DNA of 64,000 nucleotides from Macrothele yani (GCA_039090855.1 CM077011.1:39389501-39453500); one strand, 5' to 3'. Counted from the first letter of the stretch, positions 31,890-42,800 are shown. Translations and numbers: made by a program. The notes: generated by a model not told the origin, from the sequence alone.

Positions 31890-31960
31890 GGCACCGCTGG
31901 GATCGAACCCCAGAACTCTCGATAACTAGTCGAGTGCGTTCGAATTTACGCTACGGCGCC
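31890..31960 (-). other. tRNA-Thr(AGT)-like head, copy 2
   Basis: 71 nt with all four cloverleaf stems: acceptor 7 bp with one G-T, D stem 4 bp, anticodon stem CTCGA/TCGAG around a 7-nt loop CTAGTTA (anticodon AGT), and T stem 5 bp. It is the best-folding tRNA-like sequence in the window. Its place in a duplicated repeat, the odd AAATTCGA D loop and T at position 37 argue against a working gene. Confidence 0.7.
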
Positions 31961-31984
31961 AACAATTCTCAGCGCCATGCGTGG

Positions 31985-32256
31985 TTTATCAGTCAGCATA
32001 TGACTACACGAATACATATTGACTGTTACGGCTAGAAATCAGTAAGTTCTAAAGGAAGGCAAATATATCGTAACCTTTATCAGTCAGCATATGACTACAC
32101 GAATACGAATACTGTTACGGCTAGAAAGCAGTAAGTTCTAAAGGAAGGCAAATATATCGTAACCTTTATCAGTCAGCATATGACTACACGAATACGTATT
32201 GACTGTTACTGCTAGAAATCAGTAAGTTCTAAAGGAAGGCAAATATATCGTAACCT
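31985..32256. repeat. Three tandem 88-91 bp units
   Basis: Units start at 31985, 32076 and 32164. Each begins TTTATCAGTCAGCATATGAC, derived from the 3' flank of family C, then has CTGTTACGGCTAGAAA and AAAGGAAGGCAAATATATCG. Confidence 0.92.
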
Positions 32257-32373
32257 TTTTTTCAAAGAAAAACTCGTAGTACTAGAAAATAAGAAATTTT
32301 CAACGCGTTGGACGAAAACAATAACTGGAGAAAAACACTAGACGTATTATGTGGTAGAAGAATGCCAAGAGGT

Positions 32374-32560
32374 TATAACGTACCAGGAGATGTGACGTAC
32401 CTGCCAGAAGGACGCACGCAACATAAAGGCAGATAGGAATCAGAATATAACGTCCGCGTAGCTCAATTGGTAGAGCAACGTATTCCGAAATGAGGGCATC
32501 CGGGTTCGAATCCTGGCGCGGACAGAAATGACGGAGAAATTTACTTCGTTATAAGGTCTG
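32374..32560 (+). mobile_element. tRNA-headed repeat, family B, copy 1
   Basis: Leader AACGTACCAGGAGATGTGAC and ACATAAAGGCAGATAGGAAT, then a tRNA-like head (32452-32523: GTCCGCG pairing perfectly with CGCGGAC, D arm AGCTCAATTGGTAGAGC, B box GGTTCGAATCC), then body ATGACGGAGAAATTTACTTC. It is followed by unrelated DNA. The head resembles a Lys-type D arm; the anticodon arm does not form a normal stem. Confidence 0.8.
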
Positions 32561-33050
32561 GAAAGCAAACTTGCAGGACTATTGGGTGTTCAAAAATGCT
32601 GCAGAGCGTTGTGACATGCCAATATGAAGCGGTAAGATGAATAAGTTACTGAAAAGGATGAGCGGCGTCACTAGAAAGAGCTAAATTGTTACTAGAAGGA
32701 TTAGCTCAAGCGTCAAATCATAGAAGTTTCTAAGACGTGAGTGGGTAAGATCAACAGTCTGGGTGCCAACAAATTTCAAAGAATTGGGAATAAAAGATTA
32801 ACATTGAAGGTGACGGAACTTTTGAGGGAATGACAAGGAAAGATGTGCAATCAAAGTGACGAACTTTTAAAATGAGGGTATAAATTTAACACTCCAACTG
32901 GCAGACATATCAAAGAAACTAAAGAGCCTAAATAACAAATATTTCAAAAACCTATGGAGAAAAGCTAGCAGCGGTCATTTTTGAAGATCTTTGCTTCTAT
33001 GAACGTTCACTATGCTGTCATAGGTATTCATACACCATATACATGTAGGA
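32561..33050. other. Spacer, no gene seen
   Basis: No recognisable coding or repeat feature between the family B repeat and Tc1 copy C. Confidence 0.5.
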
Positions 33051-33052
33051 TA

Positions 33053-34258
33053 CATTATATTGACAAAATGCACCGGACACCCTTTCAAAACAAATGAACG
33101 AATGAGCTGCATTGTTAAGATATGCGGTACAGTTGCAAACGGTATAAAAACTAACCTGCAGCTGACCACCGATCATATTGCACTGTGAGGTTGAGTGAAA
33201 ATGTCGTGGCGGGAGAGAACTGACTTTGAGAAAGGAAAGATTGTTGGGCTTTGTATTAGTGGGTTGTCCATAAGAGAAACCTAGAGGCATTTAAACATAC
33301 CCAAGTCAAATGTTTTGGATGTACTGAATAAGTGGAAGACACATGGAATGCCTGAAGCAGCAAAACGTACCGGCAGACGAAAGAAAATCAATCAAAGGAC
33401 GTACACGTAATCGACGGAGTTCTGCACAAGACCACAGTGTATATGTAAGTAAAAATGCTGGAACCTCGGTATGTACACATACTATTCGCAGAGAAATTCA
33501 TTCCATGTGTTACCGTGGTGGTGCGGCCGCTCATAAGCCTTTCGTATCCACCAGGAATGCTACTCGTCGTTTAGCATGTGTAAAGAACATTTATCGTGGG
33601 CCGTAGATTAATGGAAACTGGTCCCATGGACTGATGAATCCAGATACACGATCCATCAGTCCGATGTCTGCGTGTGGGTATGGAGGCAGCCGGGGGAACG
33701 ATATTTGCCAAAGTATACTGTTCTTACGGTCAAGTTTGGAGCTGGCAGTGTACTCGTGTGGGGGTATTTTTCGTGGTGTTGTCCAGGCTCACTGGTTATC
33801 GGGGACAAACCTGTTAACCAGTGAGTCTACCTCGATATTCTGGAATATTATGCCCTACCAACTCTTTGGCAATACTATGGAACCGAGTTGTTGGCACCAG
33901 CAAGATAATACACTGAGCCATGAAGCAAGGACTGTTACGGCTTGTAATTCCGTATCGTGTGTGGACTGGCCAGCACAGAGCCCTGAACTTAATCCCACAG
34001 AGCCCCTATGGGATGAATTAGAGCGCCGCGCTAGAAGCTTGAAACTAAAGCCTACTACTGAGCAACAGTTAGCTGCAGCATTATGTTCTGAATGGAAGCG
34101 CATACCTATCGCTGTGTTCCAAAACCTTGTCGAAAGCATGTCTCGAAGGGTCAGTGCATGCACTAAGGCTAAAAGTGGACCGACACCGTACTAATGTAAG
34201 TCAATAAATGCTATGGTGTATTTCTCTTCTAGGTGTCCGGTGACCTTTGTCAATACAG
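33053..34258 (+). mobile_element. Tc1-like transposon copy C
   Basis: 1206 bp bounded by TA (33051-33052, 34259-34260), with ends of the ATTGACAAAATGCACCGGAC / GTCCGGTGACCTTTGTCAAT type. Same family as copies A and B, opposite orientation. Confidence 0.9.
33201..34194 (+). pseudogene. Tc1-like transposase of copy C, broken
   Basis: Starts at ATG 33201 (MSWRERTDFEKGKIVGLC) and hits a TAG in the SIRET-stop-RHLN region (~33282). The HTH linker is then shifted into another frame (33343-33606, RNRRSSAQDHSVYVSKNAG and HTIRREIHSM). The last 186 codons (33634-34194) are open to the natural stop: WHQQDNTLSHEA keeps the second catalytic Asp, and PELNPTEPLWDELE keeps the third acidic residue. It is the best-preserved DDE half among the three family members. 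Confidence 0.88.
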
Positions 34259-34279
34259 TATATATTGGAGAGTGTTTCG

Positions 34280-34570
34280 ACCATTATGAGAAAGTCACTG
34301 GGCTACAAGTGGTTGTCCGTCCCTAATTTGTGGCCACTGGTGCACAGTGGGTACCGTAGGACAAACATCGCAACTATGAATCATCCAGGACTCGAACCTG
34401 GGTCCATCTCGAAAGAATAAGCCAAAACCAAGCTAATACATTTGTTTGGGTAATTCTTTCGAGATTTTGGGCTACTGGTGCAGAGTCCGTGTTGAAGGAC
34501 CAGGACGCACCCATGAATCAACCGGGACTGGAACCCAGCTTCATCTTGAAAGAATGACTCAAAGCCAACC
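34280..34570 (-). mobile_element. Two worn SINE-A-like fragments
   Basis: 34280-34420 reads as a decayed reverse SINE A: CACTGGGCTACAAGTGGTTG, CCGTCCCTAATTTGTGG, and a B-box complement CTCGAACCTGGG. 34460-34560 repeats the latter part (GGGACTGGAACCCAG). Both are much more diverged than the other A copies and the boundaries are unclear. Confidence 0.5.
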
Positions 34571-34639
34571 TCATTTTATTCGGACATTGCAGTGACACCT
34601 ATAATTGCTTGAAATACTTTAATTTTGATATCTCAATGT

Positions 34640-35560
34640 ATAGATGGGTCACTTGAGGCTTTACTGATAGAGACAACACTTATTTAGGTATTTTCTACCA
34701 ATGTCTCGTAAGTACTGAGATAAATATTGGCCTCCCACCTTCTACCTGTAAAGCTTGTGTCAATACTGACTTAGAGGAAAGTTGCTGTGGTCAAAATCTA
34801 GTGTCCTAGTGAGACCCAAAGATGTTTTGCTTGTATGATGTTCTCAGATTGGGCAGGCCAGTGCAATACTTGAAAATTGTTCTCCGTAAATTAGTTTTTC
34901 ATGCATCGTGCGAGGAGCTATAGAGCACTGTCATGCTGAAGAAAACAACGGTCTTCACCGAAGTACTGCCATAGCTTAGGGAAAACGGAATTGTCCAGAA
35001 AATGTAGGTAAAGGTTGTACTTCATGCTTACAGGTACAACAACCAATGAACCAAGTCCGAAATACCGCAAAGCCATTGAAAATCAGCCACCAAACTTCAC
35101 AATTGGAAAAATGCAATCTTGAGAGAACCGTTCGCTACGCAGAGAGAAATAGTGGCAAGCATAATTCATCGCTCCACAGATCCCTTTACAATCCAGGGAC
35201 GAGCGGAAGGGAAGAACCCTGACGAAAATTTGTTGAGCCTTTATGTGAGAGATTTTAGGCATGTGCGCAGCTATGAATTCTTATGATCTGCAACTGTTTA
35301 CGGATAGTCCTAGCTCTGGAAGATGTTCCTACAGTATTTCCAAGCTTATCAAAAATGTCTGCCGAAAACGATGTGTATGATTCTTGAAATTCTCCTGTAC
35401 AGAGTTCTTTGGGCCACGTCCGTAAGTTTGCGCAGCCCTCAGTGTAGTCTTTCTTTTTTTGTAGCACTGTTGGTCTCCTACTTTCGAATTGTATCACTTA
35501 TAGTAGATTTTGGCACATCAAGACGATTTACAGTGTCGCGTACAGAAAAGTTACTACTGT
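34640..35560 (-). pseudogene. Tc1-like transposon relic
   Basis: On the minus strand, 35255-35497 encodes an HTH-linker part (SADIFDKLGNTVGTSSRARTIR is the region before the second DNA-binding block). Downstream, YFGEDRCFLQHDSAL-type and L-P-x-Q-S-E-N-I-blocks can be followed in broken frames. The family (CTTCACCGAAGTACTGCCA region) is different from copies A-C. Numerous stops. Confidence 0.5.
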
Positions 35561-35596
35561 GACATCCAAACATCTCACTTTGAATGATATTCAGAT

Positions 35597-36057
35597 TAGA
35601 GATGAGTTCGGGCTCAATTTTAGGAGCCGGGGCCCGGATTCTTCGAAAATTCTGCTTATCAAGGCTTGCCTGTATGCATTATTCAATGGCCAAAGATATG
35701 GCCCAATCTTGATTTTTAATAAAATACAAAAAATGGGAATGTGATTTTTTCCGTTTTTTGATACCAGACTTCCTTAAACTAATCCTTGCTTGGGCCATAG
35801 CTTTGGACAATGTATAATGCAAGTCTTGTTAAGCAAAATTTGTCTTGCAATGGCAGCTAGCTTAGGAAATTGAAAATCCTTCCACCATGGTAACAAATCC
35901 ACAATGAAATTCAACACGTGTAATTCAACCGGGATCGGAATTACACGTGTTGAATTAATTACAGTAATGAAATTCAAGACGTGTAATTCCGAGCTCGGGT
36001 TTTTCGGTAGCTAATGAATTCTGAACCCTTCCGAGCGCGGGCCCGAGCTCATCTCTA
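35597..36057. mobile_element. hAT-type MITE with 8 bp TSD
   Basis: 461 bp, starting TAGAGATGAGTTCGGGCTCA and ending with the complement TGAG...CGGGCCCGAGCTCATCTCTA. It is flanked by near-identical 8 bp duplications ATTCAGAT (35589-35596) and ATGCAGAT (36058-36065), the TSD length of hAT elements. Inside, a perfect 19 bp palindrome pair lies at 35908-35926 and 35938-35956 (core AATTCAACACGTGTAATTC). No coding capacity; it would depend on a hAT transposase from elsewhere. Confidence 0.8.
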
Positions 36058-36579
36058 ATGCAGATCCGTTGTGCGTAGGATATTGACTTCCAAAGTCCTG
36101 TTACTTTTCTAGAAGATACACACTTTTAATGCTAAACTGCGAAAGGCACTACTCAGGTGTGTAAGAAAGCAAGAATCCAGAGCTTGCATAATCAGTCAGG
36201 TTCCTTATTACTTTTGACAACATACACTGAAGTAGCAAATTATTAGATACAACCAATAGCAATCAGATGAAGCAATAGCAATTGTAGCAATCAGTACGTG
36301 CTACCGTCACTCACGTACGCAGCTATGACGTTAACATGGCTTTATAAAAAGATCACTGCAAACTATTCAGACGCGCACGAAGCGTAGATACCACCAAAGT
36401 GGGAAAGAGTAGGGATTAAAGCGACTTCGAGAAAGGTACATGATAGTAGGCGCCAGGTAGGCAGATCCAAGCTTCTCAGAATCGGCAAACCTTTTCGGCT
36501 ATGCAAGAATAACTTTATCATTTGTGTACAATGAGTGCGGTGCACAAACCACAAAAGAAGCAGTCAGCCTCCTGTTGGC

Positions 36580-37110
36580 CGTAAGGAATGACGGACATTC
36601 GACAACAGCGGCGGCTCGAGAGGATTGTACGGGGTAACAGACGAGCTCCATTGCGTCAAGTAACCCCGCGTTACAATGAGGGTATCAAAAAGAGAATTTC
36701 AGCATGTTCAGCTAACTGCACATTGGCGCAAATAGGATATAACAGCAAAACGTCTCCTTCGTGTACCACTCGTCTCTGAAAAAACTGAAGAATTGGTTTA
36801 AAGTCGGCACAGTAGCTCCAAAACTTGAGGACGGGAAAACAGTCGCCCGATGGACAGCCAGAATATAGCATCAAGATTATAAATCGATGGATTCCTGTTT
36901 TCCAGGGTTAACTATACAAGCTTGTGGTGTAATGGACACGGGCCTGTCTTCATGGCGAACATTCGGTTCTTTGATACCTCTCGGACAGCAGTTGAATGCC
37001 ACGAGGTATCTTATCATCACCGCAGATTAGGCATACCTGTATATGTGCGTGATGTTTCCTGGTGGAGAAGGCTACTTTCAGCAAGATAGTGCGCATTACA
37101 ACAAGGCTTG
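36580..37110 (+). pseudogene. Tc1-like transposase relic
   Basis: 36588-36779 reads QQRRLERIVRGNRRAPLRQV, RYNEGIKKRISACS and IGYNSKTS, the N-terminal DNA-binding region of a Tc1-like transposase. Near 37055-37110 another frame gives GEGYFQQDSAHYNKAW, matching the second catalytic block (Q-Q-D-N-A-x-x-H, Asp kept). The middle is degraded. No TIRs recognised. Confidence 0.6.
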
Positions 37111-37114
37111 GGCA

Positions 37115-38215
37115 ACGACTCTCGCTCCTTTATAGCTCTGTCTGAACATAGCTGCGATCCAGCGAGAGCCGTCACATAATTTTTGTTTTCGCTCGTTCCG
37201 TAGTAGAATCACGCACTCGAAGTAAAATAGAATTCAAGCCCCTTTTTTTAACAATAACAAAGACAAAAAGTTTATTTTGCTGAAACTATGTGGCTTGGGA
37301 CCTCTCGAAGGGCAGGTGGTTAATGTAATGCTCCCTTGACTTCGTTCCCATCCGTACCATCGACACTAGACCCAAACTCCGTGTTTCCTTTAAACCACCA
37401 GTGCAGCCACGCGACGCAGTACCAATCCCTCTCCGGAAACAAATCGTCTTCGACGCCAATAACAAGACCCGACCTCTCTCCCGAAGACTAAGGTCCCGTC
37501 TCCCTCGCTTCCACTTCCAAAGTGTTTTCTCTTATAAACCTCAAAAAAAAAAAATGTCCACTCTTCCAATTAAATCAGATTAAATCCTCACCTCCTTTGA
37601 GCTGTCAGCAAACATCGTTAAGCTTCTCTCATTAACGCACTCTTGAAACAATCCCACTACCACACAAGACAGATAAAATACACTTCAAATACGTATGTAT
37701 TAATCCGATAGTAATGCGGCTAATCGCATGTATCTGACAGAAACAGCCTTAAACATGCTAATTCCGTCCGCTCTGCCACCAAATGGTGCGAACAAAGAAA
37801 TATCACGTAGGAATGAATATGTACATGCACATTTTGAGTTAGTTTTTTTGACCCGAGGGCTAGCGAATCTTGCAGCTTGAATTGTCACACTCTAGTTCAC
37901 GACAATGAGTTCAAAATGCTCAAATGGCCTCCAAAGTAGAGAGTAAAGGAGATCCTCCCCCAGTGAAAATTCGGCAACTGACAAGTGACACCCCATTCGC
38001 TTTGAATGATCATACTCGTAGATCGATATCATCCTCTTCTTGAATCCATGACACATCGAATCGAGGCTTCTTTGAAGGACAAGGACACTCCAAAACATTA
38101 TTTGGTAGGTGTTTTAAAAACATTTACTACTTTTGTGTACTGAATGTTGAGAAAAGTGTAAGGATAAGTCGGACGTTGAGTTAATAAGTCACCGCGAAAG
38201 CAGCAGAAAGTAAGA
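37115..38215. other. Spacer, no gene seen
   Basis: Unrecognised short open frames only; a homopolymeric A/T bias and no repeat match to the rest of the window. Confidence 0.45.
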
Positions 38216-38219
38216 TTTA

Positions 38220-38412
38220 CTATAAGATGACATATAACGAAGTGAATTTCTCCGTCATTTTTATCCGCGCCAGAATTCGAACCCGGGTCCACTCATTCCG
38301 GAATAAGTTGCTCTACCAATTGAGCTACGCGGACATTTTATTCTGATTCCTATCTGCCTTTATGTCGTGTGCGTCCTTCTGGCAGGTACGTCACATCTCC
38401 TGGTACGTTACA
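38220..38412 (-). mobile_element. tRNA-headed repeat, family B, copy 2
   Basis: Reverse copy with the tRNA-like head at 38263-38334 and the leader out to 38412. The body is cut right after GGAGAAATTCACTTCG. Head: GTCCGCG paired with CGCGGAT, A and B boxes intact, anticodon arm CTTATTC-CG-GAATGAG. Confidence 0.8.
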
Positions 38413-38439
38413 TCATCTCCCACTTATTTTTTTTTTTTT

Positions 38440-38727
38440 TTTTCGAAGTGCTGCTATTATTTTTCCTATCTCGCGGTGTGGAAATAACATCACACCATTG
38501 CGAGATTGTGAACGGTCGGGTCATCCGGATAGTTCGGGCGCCATTATAACGAAGTGAATTTCTCCGTCATTTTTATCCGCGCCAGGGTTCGAACCCGGGT
38601 CCCCTCATTCCGGAATAAGTTGCTCTACCAATTGAGCTACGCGGACATTTTATTCTGATTCCTATCTGCCTTTATGTCGTGTGCGTCCTTCTGGCAGGTA
38701 CGTCACATCTCCTGGTACGTTACAGAC
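38440..38727 (-). mobile_element. tRNA-headed repeat, family B, copy 3 (longest body)
   Basis: Head at 38575-38646, leader to 38727, and a longer body that includes GGCGCCCGAAC, CGACCGTTCACAATCTCGC and CACCGCGAGATAGGAAAAAT. The last two match the body of the 17.2-18.4 kb tandem units, which carry a different tRNA-like head. Copies 2 and 3 lie only ~30 bp apart in the same orientation. Confidence 0.85.
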
Positions 38728-39544
38728 ACAGGGTACAAGATGTTGAAGATTGTGTGCGATTTTGCATTACAGAATCGAGTATAGGAGGTAGATACGTAAC
38801 AGCGATATGAAAGGCTGAATTCTGTAAGAGGCGATCTGGTTCAACTCCATGGAAAATTACTAAGTCTTTCCAGTAACGTTTTAGTCGAAACTTGGTTCCT
38901 TTCATGAATATTAATTCGCGAAATTTTATAAGTAGTTATAGTAAGTCAATGTTCTCAAATGTTGTTCACTCACCTTGAATGAGATTATTATCTGTTGAAG
39001 CGAAGTAGAAAACTTGCCAACTATAAAGGCGGGAAACGGTATATCGTATAACATAAATCATACATTTAGAAAATATTTACGTTTTTATGTAGAAGACTAA
39101 TTATATATTTTGTTCAAATGCAAGCTAGTTTCTCGACAGTTAAAGATGATGCGCTTTCTGGGAGATTCTGAGTGCAAAATGTTCAAATATATCCGTAGCC
39201 GTGGGTGTTTCACACAGATCATTAAACTGCCGCTAGTCTCCCGCTCGAGAGTGTGCAAGGTTTATTACACAGAATGTTCCCAGAGATTCGCATTTTCAAA
39301 ATTCCGCGAAAGTTCACAAAAAGGCGGAAAAGCAACTGAAATATCGCGGAAATTTTACGAATGCTGTTGATCGTAATTCAAATAAACCGATGATGTGAGT
39401 GAGGTGCCGGAATAATTAAGCCGTTCGTAAAGTTTCATTTTTACGGGGCATTTCGACGCCTCCCCGTTTTTGCCTCCCGACGTGTGTCGTGATCACGTGC
39501 AGGACAAAAGTCTATGGGCATGCACACGCACGTCCTTCAGTCAA

Positions 39545-39714
39545 CCAATCAGAACAACCGTAGGCGTGATCCCTAGCCGACGGCGCCCGAGACTATCTTA
39601 AGAAGCGGATGGAGTGGCATGGAAGATTCAGAGAGGACCACAGAGTAGGAGAGACAACTTTGCTCTTTTGTCATTCTTGGCTCTCGGAAGAATAGTTTGG
39701 CGCCATATCAACAG
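39545..39714 (+). promoter_or_regulatory. Possible promoter and first exon of a host gene
   Basis: A CCAAT box in CAACCAATCAG (39545-39549), a weak TATCTTAAG (~39594) and a GC-richer stretch end at a strong splice donor CAG|GTAAGC (intron would start at 39715). No ATG-initiated frame of note precedes the donor, so this would be a 5' UTR exon. The evidence is only signal-based. Confidence 0.22.
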
Positions 39715-39854
39715 GTAAGCAGAATATTTTTCTTCACTCTGTACCTCACTTTTGGATTAATTCACAAGATACTGAATTTCTCACTCACACAGTTGAGTTA
39801 CAGACAAGTCCCATTATTTTCTAACGAAGATACGGAGATATTTTTCGCATTCTA

Positions 39855-40045
39855 TACATGACCCTATAACGAAGTAAATTTCTCCGTCATTTTTATCCGC
39901 GCCAGGATTCGAACCCGGGTCCCCTCATTCCGGAATAAGTTGCTCTACCAATTGAGCTACGCGGACGTTTTATTCTGATTCCTATCTGCCTTTATGTCGT
40001 GTGCGTCCTTCTGGCAGGTACGTCACATCTCCTACTACGTTACAA
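39855..40045 (-). mobile_element. tRNA-headed repeat, family B, copy 4
   Basis: Head at 39895-39966, leader to ~40045 (ends GTAACGT-like), body short. 3' and 5' extents match copy 2, suggesting a common short master form. Confidence 0.8.
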
Positions 40046-40049
40046 CCCT

Positions 40050-41995
40050 TACAATATATTGAATTTAGAAAACATGCTATATCCTCTTTCGTACTTTGGA
40101 AATTATTGTTTGAACAAATAAAACGCTGGTGATCATTTCCAGAATTTTGTTAATGTTTTAAGTGGAACATTTGGCAAAAATAGCATAATTTTTAAGAAAA
40201 CACCATTCGTGTAATTTCTTATCGTAACCAACAACGAATGAAAAATTACATGATATTATTTCCACATGCAAGAAATTTATAAATATGTTGAAAATATTAT
40301 ATTTGCTGTATTCCACATTTCTTGAGATGTTCTCATATCGGGATATTAATTTAAAACTGAATGTGTGGAACAAATATTCCCAATCAGATTCTTTAAAGTT
40401 TTTTCAGATATTCTTTCTACACTAAGCCATGTGTATTCGAATATAAAATTCGTGTTTACAGAAGTCACTGATGCTGAAATTTTACCGGGCTCTGAGATTG
40501 TTTTAAAATGTTTTATTTACATTAATATTTGCCGAATTAAAAAAATTGTAAAACACGAAACGGCCTTATATTATTTTACGTTTGACAAAAATGTAGAAAA
40601 CAAATAGTCTGAATCGTTTTCTTTGAAAAACATCAAACATTTTATCAACAATATTTGGTTAAACGTTTATTTGCAATAGTGAGTGTATTACATTTAATGA
40701 TAAAACAAAGGAAATTGAATATTAAATGTTTGCCCTTTCGAAAATATATGTTGGTAGGGACATATACAACTTTTAATTGTGTTCATTGAGTGCATTTGAA
40801 ATCTATGCGCGAAGGAGGGTTATTTTTAGAAAATATGGATTCTATCACTTTACATCGGTTTTTATAATCCACTAAAAAAATCGTGCGCTCTTTTTAACGT
40901 GTACAAACTGTGTGTTTTCCATTAAAATGTTGAATTCTGTTTTCCAAAAAATGTTCAATTCTGCAAGAAAAGCTTTTTACATAAATTTTGTTCTGTACAT
41001 TTTTCATGAACAATTTTTGAACACTTTCTTTAATATTGTTCGCCTTTCGAAGTAACTATCCACAAATTTTCCTTTTCCTACATCTTGAGGGTTATCTAAA
41101 AATAAAATAAAAAGGTTTTATAATACGATCACTGATGGGATTGATAAAACATTGATTAGTTTAACAAATGAAACATGTTCACATGTCTCTACCTTTAATT
41201 TGTTTTAAGCATAAAAACACTGCATTTTTTATACAAAAATAAAATGTGAAAGAGTTCTACGGATTTGGTTTGTGCTGAATGTTTCGAACGGAATCCAGAG
41301 TTCAAAGAGAATTTTGTTTTCGAGCTCCAATTTTTAGAAACCACGAAATTTAGTGGGTCAGTAGTGCTGATATATGCGTCAGTTTAAACTAAGATGATGA
41401 GATCGGTATATTATGATGCACATGATATTAAGAGCAGTTAATGTGCTGTAGTGTTCGTGATGGAGGAAACTGCAGGAACATTTGGAAAATATGGGACTTA
41501 CCTCCTCTGTTCGCCTCCAGTCGCATTATTGAAAGCCATCAAAGTTTCGGTAGAATGCGTTCAACCTTCTAATTCATATTATCTAACACTTTCTGAGACC
41601 TTCGCCGTAAGCTCTCTGTCGCAATCTGTAGGTAAATACTGATATCAGGTGTGGTTCGAGTAGCTTTATCGTAGGATGTTTAACATTTCTTGTTGAACGG
41701 GGGGGAGGGAAGTAAACGCAATATTCGTGTTGTACAGGGATTGAAACTGTGGCTTAGTGCACGCAGGAGAAAGCAGATAAATGCGCGCAGATTCAATATT
41801 TAGTTGGCTGGTCGATAGATTTTTATGGCGCAGTTTGGCCAAAGAGTGCCAGAATATAATATTTGAAGGAATGAACAATGCAAAAATGAACAATACAAAC
41901 AACGCTTCGGTGCCCGCACACTGCAAAAACTGCATGACCGCAATTCTTGTTTCGGAAAACTTTATATCAAAGTCACTGCAATAACAATTCATACT
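40050..41995. other. AT-rich spacer, no gene
   Basis: About 2 kb of AT-rich sequence with only short frames; a G-tract lies at 41700-41706. Nothing recognised. Confidence 0.5.
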
Positions 41996-41997
41996 GT

Positions 41998-42186
41998 GCC
42001 CCCTCGGCGGAGCAGTGGCCTGGTTTCTGGCTGTTCGTCTGAGATGGATCCGTGTTCGAATCTCGTAAGGTATGAATGCTGCGTTTATCTTACGGCCCTG
42101 ATTCTGTCCCTTCCCTGGAACCAGTGGCACTGAATAGCCCATGCTTTTGGTGGTCGCTAAACGCACACACACACACACACACACAC
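41998..42186 (+). mobile_element. Diverged SINE A ending in (CA)n
   Basis: Head (GGAGCAGTGGCCTGG... and B box GTTCGAATCTC), body (CTTCCCTGGAACCAGTGGC) and GTGGTCGCTAAACG are recognisable with many changes and a deletion. The usual A-tail is replaced by (CA)n from 42163 to 42186. Confidence 0.75.
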
Positions 42187-42800
42187 AATTATATCGACGG
42201 TGATTCACATTTGTTAATCTGATGGGAAAAAAAAAATATTCATAAATTACATTTCACTTGCCTTCCATAAATTCCTCACCCATTTCAGCTCAGTTTGGAA
42301 TGTTATCTACAAAACAGTTTATTCTAAACTCATATTTCCCAAGTTCCATTTCTCGAAACTTCTACCATCATATTTTAGAAGATGTTAAGAACTTTTCGTT
42401 TATTTTTTTGGACTTGTTTTGGGTCGGGCAAAGCTGTACTATTTGCTATCTACTTAATCCCTTCTTCCAGTCCAAACATCACTTACATAACTTTTTTTTA
42501 ATTTATTGGTTGATATTTGATTTAAAAATTATTTAAAAATATACTCCTTGGCCTTATATATTCTTTACGTTTAGTTAGCCAAATTTTCAGTTCAATTGTG
42601 ATTTAGTCGTAATAAGTTTGGGATTGCTTAGGCAATGACTAACTAGCCAAATAATAAATGATAGAGGCAAAATCTCCAATATTTAGTCTAGAGGTGGAGA
42701 ACCTTTTTATGTTTGATGGAAGGCAGCATTAAGTTGGGTGTAATCTAACAGGGCCGCATTCAAGAACCTTCAATTATATATACTTCGAAATGTATCATAG

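Larger units (their letters stand above)
31463..32025 (-). repeat. Tandem pair of a tRNA-Thr-headed repeat (family C)
   Basis: Two units of ~326 bp: AATACGTGGAGATAATGTAA recurs at ~31475 and ~31802. Each holds GTCATCGCTCTTTC(C/T)ACGTT, GACTGAAAAATTGTATTCC, a tRNA-like head and CAACAATTCTCAGCGCCATG. The second unit is cut short and replaced by a smaller tandem repeat. Confidence 0.85.

Noticed and set aside
32452..32523. Functional tRNA gene
   Set aside because: Acceptor, D and T arms pair, but the anticodon arm does not form a normal 5 bp stem with 7-nt loop, and the same unit recurs in dispersed repeats with a fixed leader and body.
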